From assembly GCA_036496285.1 (NCBI GenBank), contig DASXLI010000077.1, forward strand, positions 1 through 64,000: a stretch of 64,000 nucleotides of DNA, read 5' to 3'. The notes below the pieces were generated by a model, which searched no databases, was not told the DNA's origin, and saw only the letters and a list, made by a program, of their open reading frames with translations. Source of the stretch: DP-19 sp036496285. Its GTDB lineage: Bacteria > Desulfobacterota > Binatia > UTPRO1. Position numbers and translations under genes: made by a program. This document shows positions 1 through 7,487 of the stretch, piece by piece. Within the stretch, counting starts at the first letter, position 1; each line of letters opens with the position of its first letter.

Positions 1-167
1 CGTAGACCTAGCGAAGTGTCCCCGGCGAGGAACTGATCGACTGCCTTATCCATCACCCACCAAGCGACGACGACGGAGAAACCGAAACAAAGCCGTTGAG
101 GCCAGGAGATGGCCCGCCACAGCGCTGCGATCTGATGGGACCCGGGAAGAGCGGGCGTGCCAGCCAT
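1..167 (-). CDS. Partial membrane-anchored protein, truncated at left edge
   Basis: An open frame starts at the ATG at 167 on the minus strand and runs off the window edge without a stop (55 codons). The visible N-terminus has about 25 mostly polar residues and then a hydrophobic stretch (LCFGFSVVVAWWV), so it looks like a protein with an N-terminal membrane anchor. It is divergent from lexA. A promoter-like pair (minus-strand -35 TCGACA at 201-206, -10 TATAGC at 177-182, 18-bp spacer) lies directly upstream and would give a nearly leaderless message. The family is not recognisable from this fragment. Confidence is moderate because only 55 codons are seen. Confidence 0.42.
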   Translation of the reverse strand, partial: MAGTPALPGSHQIAALWRAISWPQRLCFGFSVVVAWWVMDKAVDQFLAGDTSLGL

Positions 168-176
168 ACGCGGAGC

Positions 177-206
177 GCTATAGCACCCCCTACGGGGAGG
201 TGTCGA
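177..206 (-). promoter_or_regulatory. Putative promoter of the left-edge gene
   Basis: Minus-strand TCGACA (201-206) and TATAGC (177-182) are separated by 18 bp, matching 5/6 and 4/6 of the sigma-70 consensus. The -10 ends about 10 bp before the ATG at 167. This is a sequence match only. Confidence 0.35.
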
Positions 207-229
207 GTACCCCCGAATCGCCGGCCCTG

Positions 230-258
230 TTGACATTCGCTTTCTGTTCGCTTACAGA
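230..258 (+). promoter_or_regulatory. lexA promoter with overlapping LexA operator candidate
   Basis: A perfect -35 TTGACA (230-235) is followed after 17 bp by TACAGA (253-258). An imperfect palindrome CTGTTCGCTTACAG (244-257; CTGT..GC..ACAG) covers the -10. LexA usually represses its own gene by binding across the promoter, so this is the natural operator candidate. The half-sites resemble the enterobacterial CTGT/ACAG ones, but the spacing is 6 instead of 8. Confidence 0.5.
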
Positions 259-298
259 TGGCGCCATGCCGACACGCGAGATCGCAGCAGCCGGGGCC

Positions 299-922
299 AT
301 GCTGACGAAGCGCCAGAAGGAGCTCGTCGACTACCTCGATGGCTACATCGCCAAGCAGGGGTACGCCCCCACGCTCGAGGAGATCGGCGGGCACTTCGGC
401 CTCAGCTCGCTCGCCACGATCCACAAGCACCTCACCAACCTCGAGAAGAAGGGCCTCATCCGCCGCAAGTGGAACCGCAGTCGCGCGCTCGAGGTCGTGA
501 AGAAGGAGCGCCGCGCGGCGGCGGTCGAGCTGCCGCTACTCGGCCGGGTCGCGGCCGGCGCGCCCATCGAGGCGCTCGAGGATCCGGACACGGTCGCGGT
601 TCCCGAGGAGCTGATCGGTCGCGGCGAGACGTTCGTCCTGCGCGTGCGCGGCCAGTCGATGGTGAAGGAAGGCATTCTCGACGGCGACTACATCGTCGTC
701 GAGTCGCGCGCCCAGGCGGACAACGGCGACACCGTCGTCGCGCTCGTCCGCGGCGACGCCACCGTCAAGCGCTTCTATCGCGAGAAGGCGGGCATGGTCC
801 GTCTCCAACCTGCCAACGACGCGATGGCGCCGATCATCGCGCGTGCCACGGACGTCGAGATCCGCGGCATCGTCGTCGCCGTCATGCGGAAGTACCTCCC
901 GGGCCGCAAGCGTCCGACCTGA
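299..922 (+). CDS. lexA: LexA, SOS response repressor
   Basis: Transcriptional repressor of the SOS regulon and self-cleaving S24 peptidase (207 aa). The N-terminal winged helix-turn-helix covers about residues 1-65 (MLTKRQKELVDY start, then GYAPTLEEIG). The cleavage site is the Ala86-Gly87 bond in GRVAAGAP. The catalytic Ser120 lies in GQSMVKEGI and Lys157 in DATVKRF. I chose the ATG at 299 because LexA proteins normally begin MxLTxRQ; an in-frame ATG at 266 would add 11 residues and would be almost leaderless with the promoter upstream. A GC-rich hairpin follows the gene. RecA-stimulated autocleavage is expected from the family. The identification is very secure. Confidence 0.95.
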   Translation: MLTKRQKELVDYLDGYIAKQGYAPTLEEIGGHFGLSSLATIHKHLTNLEKKGLIRRKWNRSRALEVVKKERRAAAVELPLLGRVAAGAPIEALEDPDTVAVPEELIGRGETFVLRVRGQSMVKEGILDGDYIVVESRAQADNGDTVVALVRGDATVKRFYREKAGMVRLQPANDAMAPIIARATDVEIRGIVVAVMRKYLPGRKRPT

Positions 923-965
923 GCCACCCCCACCACCACCCCACACGGACGCACCACACCAGCGT

Positions 966-1003
966 GGCGGGGCGAATCGGCATCACTTCCGATCCGCCCC
1001 GCC
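966..1003 (+). terminator. Hairpin downstream of lexA
   Basis: GGCGGGGC (966-973) pairs with GCCCCGCC (996-1003). The stem continues inward as ATCGG/CCGAT with one mismatch, around an 8-nt loop. There is no T-run after it, so it is a terminator-like or 3'-stabilising hairpin rather than a classic intrinsic terminator. Confidence 0.4.
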
Positions 1004-1054
1004 CGCAGCGGCACCAGCTTTGACGGCCCCCAGGGGGGCCGGTACCCTGCCGAC

Positions 1055-1708
1055 ATGGGCGTCTCGCACCTCATCTTCGACCTCGACGACACGCTCTACC
1101 CGCCGAGCGCTGGCGTCGTCGGGCGGGTGCACACGCTGATCTCGGAGTTCATGGTCGAGCGTCTCGGCATGGACCTGGACGAGGCCGACACGCTCCGGGC
1201 CCGCTATCGCGCCGAGCTCGGCACGACGTTGAACGGGCTCATGCGCTACCACGGCGTCGAGCCGGACGAGTTCCTGGCGCACGTCCACGCGATCGACATC
1301 GAGAGCCTGCTCGCGCCCGATGCCGACCTCCGCGCCATGCTGGAGACGCTGCCGCACGAGAAGATCATCTTCACCAACGGCTCGCGGCCGCATGCCGAGC
1401 GTGTGCTCGCCCGGCTCGGGGTGCGCGACTGCTTCGCCGACGTCTTCAGCCTCGAAAGCGTCGGCTACGTGCCGAAGCCGCAACCGGCGGCCTTCACGCA
1501 CGTGCTGGGCGCGCTCGGGGCGGCCCACGCGGAATGCCTCGTCATCGACGACCGGCTCGACAACCTGCGCGCGGCCGCCGGACTCGGCACCCGCACGCTC
1601 TGGGTCGCGGGCGACGGTGCGCGCGAGGCAACGCCCGGCGTCGATGCGACGATCGGCTCCATCCTGGAGACGCCCGTCGCGCTCGCGGCGATCGAGGCTG
1701 CCGCGTGA
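1055..1708 (+). CDS. HAD-family hydrolase, pyrimidine 5'-nucleotidase-like
   Basis: A 217-aa HAD phosphatase. Motif I is FDLDDTLYP (nucleophile Asp9, acid Asp11), motif II is IIFTNGSR, the motif III lysine is in VPKPQPAAF, and motif IV is LVIDDRLDN. The DLDDTLYP signature and length match the SDT1/YjjG-like pyrimidine 5'-nucleotidase family, which dephosphorylates pyrimidine nucleoside monophosphates, though HAD substrate specificity cannot be read from sequence. Its TGA overlaps the GTG start of hemW (GTGA), so the two are translationally coupled. A very GC-rich hairpin (about 1023-1042) lies just upstream of the ATG. Confidence 0.8.
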   Translation: MGVSHLIFDLDDTLYPPSAGVVGRVHTLISEFMVERLGMDLDEADTLRARYRAELGTTLNGLMRYHGVEPDEFLAHVHAIDIESLLAPDADLRAMLETLPHEKIIFTNGSRPHAERVLARLGVRDCFADVFSLESVGYVPKPQPAAFTHVLGALGAAHAECLVIDDRLDNLRAAAGLGTRTLWVAGDGAREATPGVDATIGSILETPVALAAIEAAA

Positions 1709-2865
1709 CCTCCGGTCGGGCGCGCGACGCGTCGCTCTACCTGCACATCCCGTACTGCCAGGCGAAGTGCGGCTACTGCGACTTCAACTCCTACGCCGCG
1801 GCCAGCTGGCCCGAGGACGCGTACGCCGACGCGCTCCTCGCCGAGCTCGACGCGCACCTCGCGGCCGCGCCGTGGCGTGAGGCCACCCTGCGGACGATCT
1901 TCTTCGGCGGCGGCACGCCGTCGCTCTTCCGCCCCGAGACCATCGCACGCCTGCTCGACGGCATCGCGGGGCGCTGGCCGCTCGCGGGCGACGCCGAGAT
2001 CACGCTCGAGGCCAATCCGGGGACCGTCGAGCGCGCGCGGCTCGCCGGCTTCCGCGCCGCCGGCGTGAACCGGCTGTCGTTCGGCGTGCAGTCCTTCCGT
2101 CCGGCGCTTCTCCAGACGCTGGAGCGCATCCACTCCGCCGACGACGCGCGCGCCGCGTTCGCGGCGGCGCGCGCCGCCGGGTTCGACAACGTCAACCTCG
2201 ACCTCATGTTCGCCGTTCCGGGCGAGTCGCGCGACGACTGGGCCGCGGACGTCGCGGAGATGATCGCGCTCGCACCCGAGCACATCTCGGCCTACAACCT
2301 GACGTACGAGCCGGGCACGCCGTTCCACACGCTCCGCGCGCGCGGCGCGCTCACGCCGCTCGGCGAGGACGACGAGCTGTGGATGTACCAGCATGCGCGC
2401 AGCGCCTTCGCCGCCGCCGGCTACGCGCAGTACGAGATCTCGAACTTCGCGCGCCCGGGGCGTGAGGCCCGCCACAACCGCTCCTACTGGCGTGGCATCG
2501 ACTACCTCGGCCTCGGCGCCGGCGCCCACTCCTACCGCGGCAGCCCGGCCTACGGCTCGCGCTGGTCCAACGAGCGCCTGCCGGAGCGCTACGTCGCGCG
2601 CGCGGCAAGCGGCGACGCCGTCGCGACCCGCGAGACCCTCTCGTTCGACACCGCCGCCGGCGAGTTCATGTTCCTCGGGCTGCGCGAGCTGCGCGGCGTC
2701 GATCCCGCGGCGTTCGCGTCCCGCTTCGGCGACACGATCGCGCGCGTGCATCCCGAGGTGGAGGCCTTCACCCGCGACGGTCTCCTCGTCGAGCGCGACG
2801 GACGCCTCGCCCTCAGCGAGCGCGGCCTCCTCGTCGCAGACGCCCTGTTCGCCGCGTTCGTCTGA
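1705..2865 (+). CDS. hemW: Radical SAM heme chaperone HemW (HemN-like)
   Basis: Radical SAM protein of 386 aa starting at a GTG that overlaps the previous stop. The [4Fe-4S] motif is CX3CX2C in YCQAKCGYCDF (Cys18, Cys22, Cys25). It lacks the extra cysteine directly after the motif that marks true oxygen-independent coproporphyrinogen oxidase (HemN), so HemW is the better call. FFGGGTPSLF is the SAM-contact loop, and the C-terminal HemN_C domain is present. Family knowledge says HemW binds heme and delivers it to respiratory enzymes. It ends convergently, 33 bp from egtD. Confidence 0.9.
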   Translation: MTSGRARDASLYLHIPYCQAKCGYCDFNSYAAASWPEDAYADALLAELDAHLAAAPWREATLRTIFFGGGTPSLFRPETIARLLDGIAGRWPLAGDAEITLEANPGTVERARLAGFRAAGVNRLSFGVQSFRPALLQTLERIHSADDARAAFAAARAAGFDNVNLDLMFAVPGESRDDWAADVAEMIALAPEHISAYNLTYEPGTPFHTLRARGALTPLGEDDELWMYQHARSAFAAAGYAQYEISNFARPGREARHNRSYWRGIDYLGLGAGAHSYRGSPAYGSRWSNERLPERYVARAASGDAVATRETLSFDTAAGEFMFLGLRELRGVDPAAFASRFGDTIARVHPEVEAFTRDGLLVERDGRLALSERGLLVADALFAAFV

Positions 2866-2898
2866 GCGCGGACCGCACCTGCCCAGCACCGAGCGGAT

Positions 2899-3894
2899 CT
2901 AGCGCGCGCGGAAGAGCGTGACGGCGAAGCCGGCCGCGCCGTCGATCCACTGATCGGCCGGGTCGAAGCCGGCGCGCTCGGCCTGGGCGCGGATGCCGTC
3001 GGGCGTGTACTTGTACGAGCTCTCGGTCCAGATGCTTTCGCCGGCGTCGAAGGCCACGGACACGCCGGCCTCCGCGATCGGCACCCGCACCGGCCGGCGG
3101 CACACCAGGTGCATCTCGACCCGCGACGCCTCCGCGTCCCAGCGGGCCTCGTGCGCAAAATCGTCGAGCTCGAACGCGCCGCCGAGCTCGCGGTTGATCC
3201 GCACCAGGAGGTTCTTGTTGAACGCGGCGGTGACCCCGAGCGGATCGTCGTACGCGAGGATCAGCTCGGCCTCGGGCTTCACCAGATCGGCGCCGAGCAG
3301 GAGCCCGTCGCCCGGACGCAGCATGCGCCGCACACCGCGCAGGAAGGCGTCGGCCTCGGCGCGATCGAAGTTGCCGATGTTGGAGCCGAGGAAGAGCGTG
3401 AGCGTCGAGCCGTGGCGCAGCCGCGACGCGGCCGCTTGCCGCATGCCGACCTCGTACGGCGCGCGGTGCGTGACCACGCTCACCTGCGGCAGCGCCCCGA
3501 CCGCGCGCGACGACAGCGCGAGCGCCGTCGCCGAGATGTCGATCAGGTGCACCCGCACCGGCCAGGCGCGGCGCGGCAGCCCGCCGAGGAGCAGCGCCAT
3601 CTTCTCGCCGCTGCCACAGCCGAGCTCGATCACCGAGGTGAGATCCGGCAGCGCGGCCGTCATCGCCGTCGCATGGCGCGCCAGCAGATCGCGCTCGGCG
3701 CGCGTGATGCGGTACCAGGGCAGCGCGCAGATGGCCTCGAAGAGCTGCGAGCCGAGCGCGTCGTAGAAGTACCTGGGCTCGAGGCGCTTCGGGCGGAGCG
3801 CCAGGCCGCGGGCGACGTCGGCGGCGAATGCGCCCGGCGCGCTGCCGGAAGCAGGAGCCGCGTTGCCGAGCGGGTGGAGGAGCGCGCTGCTCAT
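2899..3894 (-). CDS. egtD: L-histidine N-alpha-methyltransferase EgtD
   Basis: A 331-aa SAM-dependent methyltransferase that converts histidine to hercynine (trimethylhistidine), the first step of ergothioneine synthesis. It has the typical N-terminus LEPRYFYDALGSQLFEAI, the SAM-binding VIELGCGSGEKMALLL, and later LFLGSNIGNF and DLVKPEAELILAYDD. The length fits the family (about 320 aa). Its ATG at 3894 overlaps the egtB stop as ATGA. It is the second gene of an egtB-egtD pair. No egtA, egtC or egtE is in the window. Confidence 0.93.
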   Translation of the reverse strand: MSSALLHPLGNAAPASGSAPGAFAADVARGLALRPKRLEPRYFYDALGSQLFEAICALPWYRITRAERDLLARHATAMTAALPDLTSVIELGCGSGEKMALLLGGLPRRAWPVRVHLIDISATALALSSRAVGALPQVSVVTHRAPYEVGMRQAAASRLRHGSTLTLFLGSNIGNFDRAEADAFLRGVRRMLRPGDGLLLGADLVKPEAELILAYDDPLGVTAAFNKNLLVRINRELGGAFELDDFAHEARWDAEASRVEMHLVCRRPVRVPIAEAGVSVAFDAGESIWTESSYKYTPDGIRAQAERAGFDPADQWIDGAAGFAVTLFRAR

Positions 3895-5258
3895 GCGGCG
3901 AGCCGGAACCCGACGTACGGATACGGGTAGTGGGGCTGGAACCAGTTGCGCCAGCTGCGCCGCAAGAACGGGGTCGCCGTGGCGGGCGACGCGCCCTTCA
4001 TGACGTAGTGCCGGCCGTCGAAGAAGTCGGCCGAGTAGCCCGGATAGGCGGCGGAGGGGACGAAGCCCTCGAAGCCGGCGAAGACGGTGGACGTCCACTC
4101 CCAGCCGTTGCCGACCAGATCGTGGACGCCCCAGGCGCTGGCGCCGGCGGGAAACGCGCCGACGTGCGACGGCTCGAAGGACGGCAGCACGATGCCGCCG
4201 GCGCGATCGCGGACGTCCGCGTCGGTCCAGAAGCGGCCGCGCGTCGCGTCGGGCGGCTCGTCGCCCCACGGATGCAGCCGCTCGCGGCCGTCCGGCATGC
4301 CGAACGCGGCGCGCTGCAGCTCCGCCTCGGTGGGGAGTCGGCCACCACGCCAGCGCGCGTACGCCGACGCCTCCGCGTGGCTCACCCAGACCGGCGACGA
4401 CGGCGGCAGTGGCACCTCGGCGAAGAGCCCGCGCCACCACCACGCCCCATCGTGGCGCGCCCAGAACGCCGGGTGCTGGATGCCGTGACGCGTCCGCCAC
4501 GTCCATCCCTCCGCGTCCCAGTACGCGGGCAGCGCGTAGCCGCCGGCCTCGACGAACGCGAGGTAGTCGGCGTTGGTGACGCTCAGCGGGTCGATCTCGA
4601 ATGCCGGCACCGCCACCCGGTGCGCCGGCAGCTCGTTGTCCCAGGCGAAGCGCACGTGCGCGGGGTCGGCGCCGAGCGTGGCGACGCCGGCAGGTACGCG
4701 GACCCGCGCGGGGGGCGGCTCCGAGGGCGACCCAGCCGGCGCCGCCGGCATGCCGAGCGGCGCCCGCTTCTGCGCGTAGGGAAGCTGATGCAGCATGTAG
4801 AGCAGCGTCTCGTGGTGCATTGCCTCGTGCTCCAGAATCGAGAAGAGCGCGAGGCCGCCGCGCAGCACGGGATCGTCGTCGCGGTCGATATCGCCGTGCT
4901 CGATGGCGTCGGCGACCGCACGGTCGGCGGCATCGGCGTACGCCTGCACCCGGCCGCGCTCCGGCCATGCCCCGCGGCCGAAGGCCGCTGCCGCACCTTC
5001 ATCCAGCGGATCGATGCCGCGCTCGAAGAGCACGTCGAGCTCGCCGTCGAGCGCGGCGCGCCGCAGCCCGCGGCGCAGGAGCGTGTTGTAGTTGAACGCA
5101 GGGAGATGGCCCTCGTAGAACGCGACCGGATGGCGGAACGCGATGGGGCGCTCGAGGAAGCCCTCGGGCGCGACCGTCGCGAAGAGCGCGCGCGAGCGCG
5201 CACGGTTGCGGCGGAACCATTCGAGTGCGGCGTAGCGATCGCGGTCGGTCATCGACAC
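3891..5258 (-). CDS. egtB: Hercynine oxygenase / sulfoxide synthase EgtB
   Basis: Iron-dependent enzyme (455 aa) that joins a thiol to hercynine in ergothioneine biosynthesis. The N-terminal DinB-like domain carries the iron ligands: His51 in EGHLPAFN, and His144/His148 in the HX3HXE motif EHEAMHHET. The C-terminal half is an FGE-sulfatase fold (GNGWEWTSTVF, ending YPYPYVGFRLA). The start is the GTG at 5258, since an AAGGAGG Shine-Dalgarno (5268-5274) sits 9 nt upstream; an ATG two codons later has poorer spacing. With no egtA or egtC seen, a cysteine-using variant is possible but unproven. The selenoneine synthase SenA is a close relative, but a senB/senC partner is absent. Confidence 0.9.
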   Translation of the reverse strand: MSMTDRDRYAALEWFRRNRARSRALFATVAPEGFLERPIAFRHPVAFYEGHLPAFNYNTLLRRGLRRAALDGELDVLFERGIDPLDEGAAAAFGRGAWPERGRVQAYADAADRAVADAIEHGDIDRDDDPVLRGGLALFSILEHEAMHHETLLYMLHQLPYAQKRAPLGMPAAPAGSPSEPPPARVRVPAGVATLGADPAHVRFAWDNELPAHRVAVPAFEIDPLSVTNADYLAFVEAGGYALPAYWDAEGWTWRTRHGIQHPAFWARHDGAWWWRGLFAEVPLPPSSPVWVSHAEASAYARWRGGRLPTEAELQRAAFGMPDGRERLHPWGDEPPDATRGRFWTDADVRDRAGGIVLPSFEPSHVGAFPAGASAWGVHDLVGNGWEWTSTVFAGFEGFVPSAAYPGYSADFFDGRHYVMKGASPATATPFLRRSWRNWFQPHYPYPYVGFRLAA

Positions 5259-5300
5259 CGCAGCGCCCCTCCTTGGACTCTCGATTCTGTGCGGTTCGAC

Positions 5301-5852
5301 TCAGGCCATGCCGAGCTTGGCGCGGCCCTCGGGGGAGATCATGTTGGGATTCCACGGGGGATCCCAGACCACCCGGACGTGCGCCTCGCCGACGCCCGGC
5401 AGCGCCTCGAGCCGCCGCTGCGCGTCCATCGCGATCGAGGGGCCCATGCCGCAGCCCTGGGCCGTGAGCGTCATCGCCACCTGCACGTTGCTGCCGCCCG
5501 CGGGCAGCGACTCGATCGTCATGTCGTAGACCAGGCCGAGATCGACGATGTTCACCGGGATCTCGGGATCGTAGACGTTGCGCAGCTCAGCCCACACCGC
5601 GTCCTGGCCGAGCTCGCCGGTCGACGTGACCGCGGCGGCCGCGCTGGCCGCGGGCGGCTCCTTGCCGATCGCATCAGCGTCCTTGTCGGAGACGCGGAAG
5701 AGGCCACCCATCGCAGGAATCTGCAGCGTGTAGGTGCCGCCCAGCGACTGCGTGATGATCGCGAGCGTGTCCTTCGGGATGGTCACCACGTTGCCGTGGG
5801 GAATCTGGATGGCCTCGCAGTCTCGCGCGACGACGACGTTCTCGTAGCTCAT
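5301..5852 (-). CDS. sufT: SufT, iron-sulfur cluster assembly accessory protein
   Basis: A 183-aa protein. Residues 1-75 form a SufT-specific N-terminal region (IPHGNVVTIPKDTLAIITQ). Residues of about 80-175 form a DUF59/MIP18 domain with DPEIPVNIVDLGLVYD and the conserved cysteine in LTAQGCGMGPSI. Family proteins help Fe-S cluster delivery. The ATG at 5852 has an AAAGGAGT ribosome site (5861-5868) at 8 nt spacing. No other suf genes are nearby. It is upstream of egtB on the same strand with a 42-bp gap, so it may share the transcript; EgtB needs iron, but not a cluster. Confidence 0.88.
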   Translation of the reverse strand: MSYENVVVARDCEAIQIPHGNVVTIPKDTLAIITQSLGGTYTLQIPAMGGLFRVSDKDADAIGKEPPAASAAAAVTSTGELGQDAVWAELRNVYDPEIPVNIVDLGLVYDMTIESLPAGGSNVQVAMTLTAQGCGMGPSIAMDAQRRLEALPGVGEAHVRVVWDPPWNPNMISPEGRAKLGMA

Positions 5853-5933
5853 GCAGGGGAACTCCTTTCGGACGGCCGTGGCGCCGTGACGCGCCAGGAG
5901 CCAATCTAGCCTCCGCACCAATCGAGAACAACG

Positions 5934-5983
5934 CCGCCCCCCGGAGGGCCGTCGCGCACGACCTTACCGTCCCCGGGGGGCGG
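5934..5983. repeat. 11-bp GC-rich inverted repeat between divergent genes
   Basis: CCGCCCCCCGG (5934-5944) and CCGGGGGGCGG (5973-5983) are perfect inverted copies 28 bp apart, in the 226-bp region between sufT (minus) and the small monooxygenase-like gene (plus). Because both flanking genes point away, it is not a terminator for either. An operator or a cruciform-prone site is possible. Nothing else was recognised in this gap. Confidence 0.4.
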
Positions 5984-6078
5984 TTCTTCCCTGCTTCGAC
6001 CCGTAGGCGAGGGCGAGGGTCTGCCCCTCCACCCATGTTGCAAAGTGTTCGAGGAAGGTGGTCTTCTCCGGCGCGTCC

Positions 6079-6384
6079 ATGTTCGTCGTCGTGTATCGCT
6101 GGACCGTCCGTGAAGGCCTCGACGATCAGTTCCAGCGCGCCTGGGCGACGCGGACCGAAGAGGTCAGGCGGGAGATGGGCGGGCTCGGCTCGCGGCTCCA
6201 CCGCTCCGCCGACGGATCGTGGATCGCCTACGCGCAGTGGCCGAGCAGAACAGCCTGGGAAGCCGCGGGCAGCGCGCAGCGGAACCCGAGCGCGGCGCAG
6301 GAGCGCATGGCGGCGGCGATCCTCTCGCACGAAGTGCTCCTCGAGATGGATCTGGTCACCGACTTGCTCGTACGAACGCCCTGA
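6079..6384 (+). CDS. Antibiotic biosynthesis monooxygenase (ABM)-like protein
   Basis: A 101-aa single-domain protein of dimeric alpha/beta-barrel type: MFVVVYRWTVREGLDDQF at the start, a central GSRLHRSADGSWIAYAQW, and SAQRNPSAAQERMAAAI. The pattern fits the ABM/DUF4188-like ferredoxin-fold family, whose members oxidise small aromatics or simply bind ligands, so no substrate is assigned. The ATG at 6079 begins at the first beta strand; an upstream GTG at 6058 would add 7 residues. It is divergent from sufT. Confidence 0.65.
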   Translation: MFVVVYRWTVREGLDDQFQRAWATRTEEVRREMGGLGSRLHRSADGSWIAYAQWPSRTAWEAAGSAQRNPSAAQERMAAAILSHEVLLEMDLVTDLLVRTP

Positions 6385-6409
6385 TCTTCGCGGCGTCCGC
6401 CCCTCGGGA

Positions 6410-7303
6410 CTACGAGGCAGCGAGGGAGGCGGCGACCGCGGAGGGATCGGCGACGTCCGCCGCGGGCAGCTCGACGACGAACGTCGCGCCGCCACCGGGC
6501 GTGTTCTCGGCGCGGATCGCGCCGCCGCAGGCACGGACGATCTCGCTCGTGATCGCGAGGCCGAGGCCGGTACCGTCGGCGCGCGTCGTGAAGAACGGCT
6601 CGAAGATGTGCGGCAGATCCTCGGCCGCAATACCGCGTCCGGAGTCGCGGACGCAGAGCGTCGCCCGGCGTCCCTGGCCCTGCGCGTGGCCGCCGCAGAT
6701 GATCGCGACAGTGCCGCTGTCGGGCGTCGCGTCGATCGCGTTCAAGACGAGGTTCATGGCGACCTGCCGCAGGCGCAGCGGTTCGACCGCGACCCGTATC
6801 GGATCGCCCGCCTCGAAGACGAGGTCGACGCCCTTGCGCAGGGCCTGCAGGCGGAGCAGCGGCAGCAGGGACTCGACGGTCGCGGTGAGGCTCGTCGTGG
6901 CCGTCGCGGACGCCTCGGGCGCGGGCAGCGGCATCGGCGTCTCGCCGTCGCGCGCCGACTCGTGCATGACGTGCAGCAGCTCCCGCACCAGGCTCTCGAT
7001 GCGGTCGACCTCCGCCACGGCGACGTAGGCGAACTCGGTCCGGAACTCCTCATCCTGCCAGCGCTCGGGCAGGAGCTGTGCGAAGGTGCGCATCGCAGCG
7101 AGCGGATTGCGGATCTCGTGCGCGAGGCCGGCGCTCAGGACGCCAAGCGACGCGAGGCGGTTGGCCCGCTGCATGAGGGCGGCCGAGCGCGCCAGCGCTT
7201 CGCGGAGACGGACGTTCTCCTCCGTCAGGCGCTCGATCTGCGCCGTCGGCCGCTCCTCGCTCGACTCCACGAACGAGGGCGGGAGCAAGGCGCGAGCCAG
7301 CAT
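6410..7303 (-). CDS. Soluble sensor histidine kinase
   Basis: A 297-aa two-component kinase with no membrane segment. A short coiled coil at residues 22-45 (IERLTEENVRLREAL) is followed by the HisKA dimerisation domain with phospho-acceptor His62 in SAGLAHEIRNPLAAM. The HATPase_c domain (about 160-285) has an N box MNLVLNAIDATP, G1 VRDSGRGI, F box IFEPFFTTRADGTGLGL and G2. No response regulator is next to it, so it is an orphan kinase. Without a PAS, GAF or membrane region, its signal must come through partner proteins or the short N-terminus. NtrB-like kinases have this architecture, and rpoN is in the same window, but a link is only inference. Confidence 0.85.
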   Translation of the reverse strand: MLARALLPPSFVESSEERPTAQIERLTEENVRLREALARSAALMQRANRLASLGVLSAGLAHEIRNPLAAMRTFAQLLPERWQDEEFRTEFAYVAVAEVDRIESLVRELLHVMHESARDGETPMPLPAPEASATATTSLTATVESLLPLLRLQALRKGVDLVFEAGDPIRVAVEPLRLRQVAMNLVLNAIDATPDSGTVAIICGGHAQGQGRRATLCVRDSGRGIAAEDLPHIFEPFFTTRADGTGLGLAITSEIVRACGGAIRAENTPGGGATFVVELPAADVADPSAVAASLAAS

Positions 7304-7440
7304 CCGCTAGGGAGAGCGGCGGAGCGAAGCTCAGCCGCGGCCTGCCGCGACGCCCGGATGACGCGGCGCCGACGGGCGCCGCTGGCACGGCGCGCCCCTC
7401 GTGTGTGTCAGGGGCGGCGCAGCGACGGGCAAATCTGTCG

Positions 7441-7476
7441 TCCCACGTGACGTGCGAAGGCGCAGGTCACGTGGGA
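7441..7476 (-). terminator. 11-bp hairpin between metK and the kinase gene
   Basis: TCCCACGTGAC (7441-7451) and GTCACGTGGGA (7466-7476) are perfect inverted copies around a 14-nt loop. It lies 12 bp downstream of the metK stop on the minus strand. There is no U-tract after the stem, so it may be a Rho-assisted end, an mRNA 3' stabiliser, or a CACGTG-centred operator for the downstream kinase. Confidence 0.4.
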
Positions 7477-7487
7477 ACGGCGACGGC

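Noticed and set aside
1023..1042. GC hairpin GGCCCCC/GGGGGCC before the HAD nucleotidase gene
   Set aside because: It lacks a T-run and a proper loop, and such runs are frequent by chance at this GC content.
3828..5909. Long plus-strand frame opposite egtB and sufT
   Set aside because: It has the composition typical of antisense frames in GC-rich genes and no recognisable domains.
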